DNA of 10,737 nucleotides from Physocladia obscura (GCA_027596945.1 JADGJH010000464.1:7500-18236), one strand, 5' to 3'; shown: positions 1-6,842, counted from the stretch's first letter. A program made the numbers and translations. The notes: generated by a model from the letters alone, not told the origin.

Positions 1-67
1 TTTTTTTTTTTTTTTTTTTTGAATGCCGATACAAAAAAATTTTTATTTTCATTTTCAATTGACTAAG

Positions 68-1503
68 ATGCCAATTTGGAAACGCAAGCAAGCAGCGTCA
101 AAACCAGTCGCAAACACGACGCCAGCAGGATTGCGGCAAATGGACAATGATGTAATACACACATCCGCCAAAACAAAACAAAAAAAAAAAGAAAAAAGAA
201 AACGAAAACAGCCAATAATACCACCCATCACACCATCGAATCAACAAAAAAAAAAAAAACATAGACATTACTGCAGCTGGAACGCGAAGCGCGCAAAAGT
301 ACAAAACAAGCGGCGGCACGCACAGCCGGTGCCGCCTCAAAACTTCTCTACAAAGCGCCTATCGCGGTCGTATCAATCGCCCGCGCCGGTCTCGCCGCTC
401 ATTCAGTATATGTGACGCACTCCAACATCCTTGCCGAAGTGACCCGCCGCGGACTCGTCCCGCTCGCGCAAACGCCTGATGAGAACTTGATCGTGCTTGT
501 CGCAGGGCAACTCGTGGCCGTTGCGGTGGGCCATAAACTCGGCGAGAAGGTTGCCGCGTCGGTTGTCGAGCCGCTAGTGACACATTTTGGGGGTATTGCT
601 GTTGAGCAGATGACGCAGAAGTTTACTGAGATGGTGGTTGAGAATGCAGCCGAGAATTTGATGAGTGATGCTGCTGGAGGTGGTAGCAGTGGTGGCACGG
701 CGATTAATGCGAAAGCAGTGTTCAACGCCGTTTTAAATAAGGCGAAGATTAAGATCCCGGGATTCAATGCTCCTGCTGCTGCCACAGCACCGACATTACA
801 GCCGCCACAACCATCAGTATCGACTTTTCCTACGAATTTTGAATATGTTGCGCTACCTGCAACAACCAGTCCTCCTCCATCAATGTCCCGCACAAAAACT
901 TTGACAAACCAGGCAATTTCGATGGCAACTTCAGCATTTGCAACAGCGTCTAGTATAGCATCTTCAGCACTTAGTTCATCTGCCAAAGCAGCAGGACAAA
1001 CGGTAGCAATGGAAAAATATTCACATTATTCGGGCGAATGGGTTGGATTTGGAGAAGAGCTGGATATTGTTGTTGTAGACGCAGAAACTTACAATAATGA
1101 TATTGAAATTAAGTCTGTCATCGAATCTTTGCATGAGCAGCCTGAATCGGATGACAAAGGTAATTTCTTTGTTCATTATTTTATTTATTTTTTAATATTT
1201 ATTTTTTCTTTTTCAGGAAACAAGAAAACAGTGACTGTTCTTGCACGATACAGAATGAATTTCAATTTCAATTTCAATAGCAGCCAGATAGTCACCGGAC
1301 ACAACAAGATGGATAATCTGGCAGTTAACGGCGTGATTGATGAACCAGGGTTCCATGTTGATTTCGGCGAAGTCGCGACAGGAAGCATACCTACTGATGA
1401 GGTTCAGGTGGTGTATAGAGGAAGAATTGGTGGTGGTCAGCTGATTGGAGAGTGGATTTCTTCAGATGGACGGCAAGGATTGTTTCGATTGAAGCATGTT
1501 TGA
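68..1503 (+). CDS. Hypothetical protein, ~417 aa, beta-rich C-terminal domain; join(68..151, 277..1159, 1217..1503)
   Basis: I do not recognise this family. The ATG at 68 has A at -3, better than the in-frame ATG at 23 (T at -3). Exon 1 ends at a GTAATA donor (152) and reading resumes after ACTGCAG (276), both phase 0; this first splice is a prediction. The second is clear: GTAATT at 1160, TTTTTCAG at 1216, phase 1, joining ESDDK to GNKKTV. The N-terminal third is Ala/Lys-rich, followed by hydrophobic stretches (ENLIVLVAGQLVAVAVG) and a Pro/Ser/Ala linker (roughly residues 180-250). The last ~140 residues alternate hydrophobic and polar positions with Gly turns (SGEWVGFG, VYRGRIGGGQLIGEW, QGLFRLK), like a small beta barrel or sandwich. 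The 5' half is GC-rich, the 3' half AT-richer. Existence is likely; function is unknown. Confidence 0.75.
152..276 (+). other. Predicted intron 1 of the 68-1503 gene
   Basis: This 125-nt A-rich segment starts with GTAATA and ends with ACTGCAG. Phase 0 on both sides restores one open frame from ATG 68 to the stop at 1501. Without splicing, the frame used downstream meets a TAG at 262-264 and has no ATG before the main coding block. An RNA read spanning 151/277 would settle it. Confidence 0.55.
1160..1216 (+). other. Intron 2 of the 68-1503 gene, 57 nt, length a multiple of three with no stop
   Basis: GTAATTTC at the donor, a long T-rich tract and TTTTTCAG at the acceptor make a typical short intron. 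It is exactly 19 codons long and open in the host frame. If retained, it would add a very hydrophobic Phe/Ile/Tyr-rich segment just before the VTVLARYR strand. Confidence 0.85.
1258..1278 (+). repeat. Coding AATTTC hexamer repeat (3.5 units)
   Basis: Three AATTTC units plus a final AAT encode alternating Asn-Phe (NFNFNFN) inside the C-terminal domain of the first gene. A repeat length of six keeps the frame, so unit number could vary without breaking the gene. Confidence 0.9.
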
Positions 1504-1640
1504 CAATTTCACATCTTTTAGCTTTTTCTTATTTTGCAAACCATTTTCATGAGCTTGCTGTCATTACAGTTGCAGGCGGTGGTACTGAGTGACTATTTGT
1601 TGCTGTTTTCTAGACATTTCAAATCAAAAAACAAAAACTC

Positions 1641-2525
1641 ATGGCAGCAGCGCAACTGGAAGCATCACTGGACGGGTTTATTTCAGCAAATAGTCAAGTG
1701 CTGGCAAGTGTAGGAATGCCACGAAGACTGTGGGCGTCAATTTGGGGCCGTATTGAAGCGGGACGGCTGGGATCTCGTGACCCAACTGCTGGAGAGAACG
1801 AAGAGAGCAACGACAGCAAGGAGAGTAAGGTATAGGAACTGACATCGGATACTGCGGATACAATATGCACTGGATAGATACTTACGCACAGCACACAGCC
1901 GCTCTTTGACCTTGCGCTCGTCAACGACACGGCGTGCGTCGTTGCAGCGCGTGCCCTGCCCCCGCGCGCCGCCGTTGTTGTTTACCCGCACGAGTGGATC
2001 TTCGAGTCGCGCGAACAGGCACGCGCCCACCTCGCCCATTCGCCGGGCCTTGTCTCCGCCTGCCTCTCTCTGCTGCGCAACGTCAACGCCATCGAAGGCA
2101 TCGCGACCCCGGCCCTGTCCGAAGACCGCCCCGCATCCGAATCCAACTCGAACCCGAACCACGCCGTGTCTGAACTCGCGCAATCGAAGTCGCAATACGT
2201 CCTTGACAATCTCCACCGCATCGCATATTCCTATGCGGTCAAAGATCCTGTCTCTGCTGAAATTTCTCTCCACCACTATTGCATTGTCACAGACGAGTTT
2301 GCCCCGCCAGTCATTCCTGTCGCACAATCCGCAGAGCCAATCTTGTCGCCCTTTGTTTTTATTGACCAACGCGACATGAAACCGTACACCGTCTTTTACC
2401 CTGCCTGGATCAAAAAATCGTCAGATCAAAACAATGACTTGTTTTCTGCCGATGATGATGACGAAGACACTATTCCTCAATCTTATGTCATAACTCGCGG
2501 CTTTTTGCAGCCATTTTCTCCTTGA
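1641..2525 (+). CDS. TTLL12-like N-terminal (SET-like) domain protein, 271 aa; join(1641..1829, 1899..2525)
   Basis: ATG 1641 opens a 63-codon exon ending AAG|GTATAG; reading resumes after CACACAG at 1898, phase 0, and runs to TGA at 2523-2525. The start (SANSQVLASVGMPRRLWASI) resembles the TTLL12 N-terminus, where a short helix precedes a GVP-R-W motif. Downstream, YPHEWIFESREQARAHLAHS-PGL, QYVLDNLHRIAYSYAV and VTDEFAPPV...SPFVFIDQRD...YTVFYP follow the order of the TTLL12 SET-like region (from memory of the family, not a search). Human TTLL12 continues into a tubulin-tyrosine-ligase domain; this frame ends at RGFLQPFSP after an acidic DDDDED tract. No ligase domain is visible in the AT-rich DNA that follows. 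It is either a real domain-only protein or a truncated paralogue. The first part of exon 2 is strongly GC-rich. Confidence 0.65.
1830..1898 (+). other. Intron of the TTLL12-like gene (69 nt)
   Basis: The donor is AAG|GTATAG and the acceptor CACACAG|CCG; both sides are phase 0. A CTGAC branch-like motif lies near 1838. A second AG at 1890-1891 and a GTAAGG at 1825 were tested, but that pairing does not preserve the frame. Confidence 0.8.
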
Positions 2526-2593
2526 TTTATTTAATAACAACATAGTGCTTTGTGTAATAGCGGAGGTTTTTTTGTCGAATTTCAAAGAAACTC

Positions 2594-2599
2594 AATAAA
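2594..2599 (+). terminator. Candidate polyadenylation signal of the TTLL12-like gene
   Basis: AATAAA lies about 70 nt after the stop codon, a usual distance. A second AATAAA occurs at 2863-2868. Confidence 0.45.
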
Positions 2600-2993
2600 T
2601 TGCGAAATTATGATGCGTGCAACTTAAACAACTGCAACCACCAATGTAATCTTGGTGTCACAAACACTGAAAAATTTGTTATCACTTAAAAATGAAGCAC
2701 AGGCAATATTCATGCTGCAGTGAGAGATGCATGTTCAGAAAAAGTAAAAATTAAAAATTAAAAAAATTAAGCTGAAAAACAAAAAGCAAAATTGGCAGTT
2801 GTATTTAGTTTGTCAAGCTTAAATTTTTATTTTATATTTTATTTGCTTTTTCTGTGTTGGCAAATAAAACTCAAAGAATGAGAAACATAATTTTTATTCA
2901 ATTTCAAATGTAAATGTATAGTAATTTATTCAAATACTTGTTTGCTGGCAGAGATTCAGAATGGCTGTTATTCCAACGTTTGAGTCATGTGAT

Positions 2994-3020
2994 AATGTGA
3001 CAATATTGCGCTGTCACATT
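2994..3020. repeat. Inverted repeat AATGTGACA / TGTCACATT, 9-nt spacer
   Basis: The two 9-bp arms (2994-3002 and 3012-3020) are perfect complements. The position just upstream of the TIR gene allows a protein-binding dyad or an RNA hairpin. No functional evidence is visible. Confidence 0.6.
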
Positions 3021-3119
3021 GTCCATAATTTGCTTAGGTTGAGAGTGGTGGGCAGAGTTTCTAATTAAAATGGTGAAAAGTTATCAAATATGGTTGTGTC
3101 TCCTTCGCAATTGCAGAAA

Positions 3120-3793
3120 ATGGCAACAGCAAAACCGTGCAAGGAGCACGGTGTTCTGAAGCGCGATCTATTTACTTCCTACCGCTCCAAGATTGACAGT
3201 GAATTTGTCGCGCAACTCCTTCCGTTCCTTGAGAAACTTGGCTGCCGACGTCTTGGCCGACGTTTGTGTCTTCTGGGATAAGCTGTGTCTGAAAGCGGGC
3301 CTGAAATGGGAGGACGGATTCATTGGCGGACTCACTGGGAGCTATGTGATAATGTATATTTTGAGTGAAGAGTCGCTGCGGCAAATGATTGAAAACGTGC
3401 AGAATGGGTGAGGATTTTGTTTAATGAACGCAATTTGAACCTAATTTCATTCATCAACACTATTTCCTACATTACCCCGCCGCACTCTTTTTAAACCCAT
3501 TCAGCGTTGAAGATTATGTCTTGTTTGAGATCGAGACAGGCGTGAGCCTCGCTGACGCACGAATCCTTCCAATTTTGATTGATTGTAATGGCAAAACTTT
3601 TTATGAAATTACTGGCTATGGCAGCCCCTTCAATCCCACAACATATCCAGACTTGCCCCATATTAAAACAAATACAAATTTTCGCAAAACTATGAATGAT
3701 CTATTCCTCAATCAAGTTATTCATATATTGCCAAAATTCACACTATTGCCTATGACATAGTTGATTTGATTGAACCTTTGCCTGAAACTTCTG
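3120..3793 (+). other. TIR domain part of the NLR gene (two exons, two frame breaks)
   Basis: The first TIR motif is RDLFTSYRSK (about 3161-3191). After the frame change, CVFWDKLCLKAGLKWEDGF matches the second conserved region, followed by GLTGSYVIMYILSEESL, a typical strand-C/helix-C stretch. Splicing 3407 to 3505 (phase 2) joins QNG to VEDYVLFEIETG. The Glu at 3527-3529 in LFEIE sits where TIR NADases carry their catalytic glutamate, by motif position only. ARILPILIDCNG is the following strand. After the second shift, frame 1 gives KIHTIAYDIVDLIEPLPETS up to the donor at 3794, so both sides of each break are still recognisable and the damage looks young. Confidence 0.8.
3408..3504 (+). other. 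NLR intron 1 (97 nt)
   Basis: GTGAGG donor and CCATTCAG acceptor. Phase 2 joining restores a Gly codon and the TIR frame. In-frame readthrough would stop at TGA 3409-3411. Confidence 0.8.
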
Positions 3794-3878
3794 GTATCTA
3801 TGCTTACAAAAATTTATTTCTTATATCTCTTTTCTCATTTCTGTTTGCTCAACAATTTCTTTTGTTTTTTGAACACAG
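3794..3878 (+). other. NLR intron 2 (85 nt)
   Basis: GTATCT donor, pyrimidine-rich body and GAACACAG acceptor. Phase 1 joining gives a Gly codon and links the end of the TIR region to IKFNSAIQPPVHYICRK, the lead-in to the nucleotide-binding domain. Confidence 0.75.
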
Positions 3879-4553
3879 GAATCAAATTCAACTCAGCCAT
3901 TCAGCCACCAGTGCATTATATTTGCAGGAAAATTGAACTCAATCAAATCTGGAGACAACTTGTTGATGTTTGCAGTTCAATCATTGTTGGGGCAGGTGGA
4001 ATTGGCAAATCAAGTCTTGCTGCAAAGATTGCCACAATCAAACAGAGGCACTACCAGGCCATTTCCTGGATCCCCTGTAACTCAATTGTCAGTATTGTTT
4101 TTTGGTTCCTGGGCTTTTTGGCTTCCAACTTGATTACTGTTGATGCCAATCTTGACAGCAAAGCAATTGTGGAAAAGGGTATGAAATTCTTGTACTTCCT
4201 CTTGCTGCTGAACAAGTTGCAGCATTCATTGAAACAAAAAGTGTATCCTGGACATAATTTGAGAAAAACCTTCAAGATGTGCTTCAACAAGAACCAGACC
4301 TATCTTTTGCACCAGTTGGGCCATTAAAACGCCAAGAAACTTCACTTTCTGCCATCATGCACCTCAGCTTTGAACTCATTGGACCAGCAGCAACACATTT
4401 GTTTTCAGTTGTGGGATATTTCAAGAATGACAGCATCCCACACAAACTTCTTGAGGCTTCTTGTGATACTTCACTGTCTGCAGACATAAGTGCAACAATT
4501 CAACTTCTCTTGCACCAGTCACTTCTGTACACAACTGATAATGATCAATACAA
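3879..4553 (+). other. NB-ARC nucleotide-binding region, internally deleted
   Basis: A canonical P-loop with its Lys at 4007-4009 (VGAGGIGKSSLAAKIA) is followed by HYQAISWIPCNS and ANLDSKAIVEK. At about 4178 the recognisable reading jumps from frame 2 to frame 1 and continues with YEILVLPLAAEQVAAFIE, which corresponds to the GLPL motif. The spacing between P-loop and GLPL-like motif is only about 66 codons, roughly half that of usual NB-ARC domains. No Walker-B hydrophobic-Asp motif or sensor Arg is visible between them. Frame 1 then runs through TAA 4255 into SLSAIMHLSFELIGPAATHL, an ARC/winged-helix-like stretch. As it stands this domain should not hydrolyse nucleotide. Confidence 0.75.
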
Positions 4554-6148
4554 AACACAGTCTCCAGCAATTAGTGGCTAGGGATCTTTGTACTGACAAG
4601 GCTGTTCTTCAATGTGCACTTGATGCTGTTGCAAAGTGCTTTCCTAAGCAAGTCAATCAGTCTTTTAACAGCAAAGAAAAGGAACTTGGTTTGAAACTAG
4701 CAGGACATATTGAACAGTTATCCCTACTAATTTTGCCAGCTAATAATTGGCAAACAAAGTCATTGCTTCAACTCCAGCACAATTGCCAAGAATTTTATGA
4801 ATTTTTTAGCATATATGGTTTGCAACAGCAATTTCTACAACAATTGTTGAATTATTTGGATTCCAATGCAGATTTGCATCAAGAAATGAAAAGATGGTAT
4901 GCTATTTCACTGTCTCATCTTGGAGACTGTCTTTGCAATCTTGGTGATTTCAAAAATGCTGAAAGCTGCATGAATCAAAGTCTTAATCTTTCAGTTGAAG
5001 TATATGGCTCTCATGAGCATGAAGATGTTGCAAAAATATTGCACAACCTTGGAAATCTTGTTCACACACAAGAAAAATATGATGAAGCTCAGCAGTACTA
5101 TAAGGAGTCTTTGGATATTTATGCCAAAATTTATGGTACCCATGAGCATGTGGATGTTGCAAAGACACTGAATAACCTTGAATTACTTGCCTTGGACCAA
5201 GGAAAATGTGATGAGGCACAGAAATATTTGGAATATTCCCATGCAATCTACATCTATGCACATGGCAGTAAAGATCTTCCTGATAATTTAATGCAATTGA
5301 AGCTGCTGAGAATTATGCAGAGTTTGGTGCCAAATGCTCAAGCAAATATTTCAAATTCTGCAGATGTTGAACAGGTAAAACATGTGACACAAGTGGAACA
5401 AGCAAAACAAGTGGAACAACAAGTACTGGCAGGACAACTGGAAGTTACTTACTGCTCTACAAAAAAATTTATTGCAGATGCAATAACTAAAGTACTTGAC
5501 ATCACAAAACTTAAACAATTGCAAGATCTTAAAATGCTTATGGAAGATTCAAAAACATTGGATAACCTTGGAGAGCATGCAAGAGCACAAGAAAAATTTG
5601 ATGAGGTTCAGCAGTACTACAAAAAGTTTTTGGCTATCAAAATCAAAGCATTTGGCCCTCATGAGCATGCAGAAGTTGCAGCAACACTGAACAACCTGGA
5701 AAATGTTTCATATATGCAAAAAGTATTTGATGAGGCAAAAAAATATTTCAAGGAATCAATAGCAATTTTGATAAAAGCATATGGGACTGAAGATCACCCA
5801 AATGTGAAAACATTGCACAATTGGTTGAATGAACTGGAGTTAAAAAATGATGAGTTCAATATTTCAAATCACCACTTCCTGCAAGAAATAGTACTGGTGG
5901 GAGAATTGAAAATTACTTACTGTCATACAAAAGATGTGGTTGTGGACACTCTTATCAAAGTACTTAATACCACAACATTTAAAAAATTGCAAGCCACCTA
6001 TGAAAATATGGATGTTACAGCAGCACTGAACAATGACAAGCTTCCAAGTGCCCAAAAAAAATTGAAAGTGTGCAGAATTTGTTGCAAAATATTCAAGCAA
6101 ACATTTCAAATTCTGGAAATGTGGAAGTTGGTAAAAATCAAACTGTAA
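4541..6148 (+). CDS. Open TPR half of the NLR gene (535 codons from first ATG)
   Basis: This is the longest undamaged frame in the middle of the window. The first ATG in frame is 4541, but homology to the NLR reading starts at KHSLQQLVARDL (4556). The order is: helical lead-in (4556-4885), three TPRs (4886-5289), a VEQ-rich linker, a copia-like segment, two TPRs (5552-5842), a second copia-like segment, and a Lys-rich tail cut at TAA 6146-6148. With a start at 4541 it could give a free TPR scaffold lacking the switch domain. More likely it is simply the part of the pseudogene not yet hit. The two possibilities cannot be separated from sequence alone. Confidence 0.6.
   Translation: MINTKHSLQQLVARDLCTDKAVLQCALDAVAKCFPKQVNQSFNSKEKELGLKLAGHIEQLSLLILPANNWQTKSLLQLQHNCQEFYEFFSIYGLQQQFLQQLLNYLDSNADLHQEMKRWYAISLSHLGDCLCNLGDFKNAESCMNQSLNLSVEVYGSHEHEDVAKILHNLGNLVHTQEKYDEAQQYYKESLDIYAKIYGTHEHVDVAKTLNNLELLALDQGKCDEAQKYLEYSHAIYIYAHGSKDLPDNLMQLKLLRIMQSLVPNAQANISNSADVEQVKHVTQVEQAKQVEQQVLAGQLEVTYCSTKKFIADAITKVLDITKLKQLQDLKMLMEDSKTLDNLGEHARAQEKFDEVQQYYKKFLAIKIKAFGPHEHAEVAATLNNLENVSYMQKVFDEAKKYFKESIAILIKAYGTEDHPNVKTLHNWLNELELKNDEFNISNHHFLQEIVLVGELKITYCHTKDVVVDTLIKVLNTTTFKKLQATYENMDVTAALNNDKLPSAQKKLKVCRICCKIFKQTFQILEMWKLVKIKL
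4886..5289 (+). repeat. TPR block 1: three 42-residue kinesin-light-chain-type repeats
   Basis: The units share the pattern LHNLGNL...EKYDEAQQYYKESL.IY.K.YG.HEH.DVAK. Turn motifs HEHEDVAK and HEHVDVAK are spaced 42 residues apart. The third unit is divergent (HAIYIYAHGSKDLPDN). Such arrays bind peptides or partner proteins and, in NLR-like proteins, occupy the sensor position. Confidence 0.9.
5285..5422 (+). repeat. VEQ-rich linker, copy 1
   Basis: It reads QSLVPNAQANISNSAD followed by repeated VEQ/KQ units. The same opening (QNLLQNIQANISNSGN, then VEQVEQ) returns at about 6070-6177, so this linker has been duplicated within the gene. Confidence 0.8.
5423..5523 (+). mobile_element. Ty1/copia RNase H C-terminal remnant, copy 1, in frame
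   Basis: The peptide VLAGQLEVTYCSTKKFIAD followed by AITKVLDITKLKQLQ matches the motif at the end of copia polyproteins: G-hydrophobic-polar strand, YC.T, AD..TK.L, then F/L..L. It is read in the same frame as the flanking TPRs. No LTR, integrase or reverse transcriptase is nearby, so only this tail is present. Confidence 0.65.
5552..5842 (+). repeat. TPR block 2: two KLC-type repeats
   Basis: KTLDNLGEHARAQEKFDEVQ, then HEHAEVAATLNNLE and EDHPNVKTLHNWLNE, mark two more 42-residue units. Nucleotide similarity to block 1 is evident (for example the CTCATGAGCATG core), which points to duplication within the gene. Confidence 0.88.
5870..5992 (+). mobile_element. Ty1/copia RNase H C-terminal remnant, copy 2, in frame
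   Basis: HHFLQEIVLVGELKITYC, then HTKDVVVDTLIKVL and TFKKLQ, is the better match of the two: it keeps the HF.(R/Q)E lead, the GEL strand, YC.T and the (A/V)D..(T/I)K.L helix. DNA similarity to copy 1 is obvious (GTACTGG...TTACTTACTG, AAAGTACTT). The pair therefore probably arose by duplication inside the gene after one capture. Confidence 0.7.
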
Positions 6149-6286
6149 CAGAAGTGGAACAAGTTGAACAAGTGAGAGTATTGAAAAATGAGAGAAAAAA
6201 CAGGAAAACTTACTGTTGCAAACACTGGCAGACAAAAGAATGAATCTGCTAAAAAGAAGTGGTTTAAATGGTTTAGTAAAAAATGA
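6062..6286 (+). pseudogene. Frame-shifted C-terminal tail of the NLR gene with linker copy 2
   Basis: After the A8 run at 6054-6061 the recognisable reading is in frame 1 (IESVQNLLQNIQANISNSGN, TVTEVEQVEQ). In frame 1 it would end near 6241; if the A6 run at 6195-6200 shifts it back to frame 2, it ends at TGA 6284-6286 after KLTVANTGRQKNESAKKKWF. The second option gives a more protein-like basic tail. Confidence 0.6.
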
Positions 6287-6315
6287 ATGCAGTTTGAACT
6301 ATTGGTATAAGTATG

Positions 6316-6321
6316 AATAAA
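6316..6321 (+). terminator. Candidate polyadenylation signal of the NLR gene
   Basis: AATAAA occurs 30 nt after the presumed ancestral stop at 6286. Its position supports that stop as the original gene end. Confidence 0.45.
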
Positions 6322-6649
6322 TAGTCTGTTCTATGTGTGATGAGATTTTGTGAATTTTTTTGAGGACTCTTGAAATTGCTTAAATGAAAAGAAAAGAAAA
6401 TAGTGGATTTGCCCTTCTGTCATTAAGTGGAAGCAGGTGCAATTTTCTGGGAGAGAATCAAAGATCTTCCAAGTGTGCAAAGTTAACTTGGAATAGCAAA
6501 GTGAGGTGTTTTTCTTGAAGCTGTGTCTCACATGGCAAAGTCTTCCTTTTCATCTTCAAGCAATTTTGTTGGAAGTTGTGTGGAGAAGAAAAAACAAAAA
6601 GTTCATTTTGGGTCAAATTGAACTTCAATTTGAAGTCAAATCAAACTTT
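6322..6649. other. AT-rich spacer without recognisable genes
   Basis: Short open stretches exist in several frames, but none shows a start context, a domain or intron signals. CAAATTGAA/TTCAATTTG-type repeats around 6613-6650 are low complexity. Confidence 0.4.
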
Positions 6650-6842
6650 GAATTCAATGGTCACCAAATGAAATTGAAGGAGATGCAAGCAATGGAGCAC
6701 TATCACCATTTGACAACAAGGAAAAATCATTCCCCGCCACATACACTATCACAAGAATGCATTCTGGAGGTGCCTTGATGACTGAGAATAAATTAATGAC
6801 ATTATGCATATCCTGAAATGGTCATTGGAGTGCATCAAATGA
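6650..6842 (+). pseudogene. Unassigned coding relic
   Basis: Frame 1 reads WSPNEIEGDASNGALSPF, then FPATYTITRMHSGGALMTEN to about 6800 and stops at TGA 6814. A one-base shift continues as DIMHILKWSLECIK to TGA 6840-6842. The composition is protein-like, but I recognise no family; a transposase fragment is one possibility, without firm motif support. There is no start codon in context. Confidence 0.3.

Larger units (their letters stand above)
2526..3119. other. AT-rich intergenic region before the NLR gene
   Basis: No coding sequence was found. It holds two AATAAA motifs (2594, 2863), a perfect TGAGTCA heptamer at 2981-2987 (the Gcn4/AP-1 type sequence) and a 9-bp inverted repeat at 2994-3020. 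The last two lie 100-140 nt before the first likely start codon of the TIR gene. An acceptor-like CAATTGCAG ends at 3116, so a 5' UTR intron is possible. Confidence 0.5.
3120..6286 (+). pseudogene. TIR-NB-ARC-TPR receptor (NLR-type) gene, disrupted
   Basis: Domains appear in the order of an intracellular immune-type receptor: TIR (3160-3750), NB-ARC with P-loop GAGGIGKSS (3989-4015), a GLPL-like VLPLA (4192-4206), then KLC-type TPRs (4886-5842). Two GT-AG introns fit (3408-3504 and 3794-3878). The start is probably ATG 3120 (MATAKPCKEHG); ATG 3090 is in frame. Lesions: a one-base surplus near 3237-3243; a one-base loss near 3722-3728; a frame change plus loss of the Walker-B segment near 4178; TAA at 4255-4257; a surplus A at 4552-4555; a shift in the A8 run at 6054-6061 and another in the A6 run at 6195-6200. 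With these shifts the reading would end at TGA 6284-6286 after a basic, Trp-rich tail (KKKWFKWFSKK). A recent pseudogene is the simplest reading; indel errors could explain some lesions but not the missing block. Expected role: a cytosolic NTP-switch sensor with a TIR signalling or NADase head. Confidence 0.8.

Noticed and set aside
1..20. T20 run as a functional element
   Set aside because: A terminal homopolymer may be just a window or contig boundary; nothing ties it to a gene.
23..415. Unspliced 130-codon Lys/Gln-rich frame at the start
   Set aside because: From 152 on it reads A-rich intron and then a wrong frame of exon 2; only 68-151 is kept as exon 1.
399..986. 195-codon minus-strand open frame opposite the first gene
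   Set aside because: It mirrors the GC-rich plus-strand coding sequence, has no intron logic or domain, and its composition (Ala/Thr/Ser runs) is what antisense of Ala/Gly-rich codons gives.
1737..2369. 210-codon minus-strand open frame
   Set aside because: It is antisense to the TTLL12-like gene; the plus strand has a coherent splice and family pattern, while this frame is Arg/Val/Gly-rich without a recognisable domain.
1906..2379. 157-codon plus-strand frame overlapping TTLL12-like exon 2
   Set aside because: It is an alternate frame of a GC-rich exon, rich in Arg/Ser/Pro/Thr, and it conflicts with the better supported frame 0.
5423..5992. A complete copia element
   Set aside because: No LTRs, gag, protease, integrase or reverse transcriptase were seen near either segment; only the RNase H tail is present.
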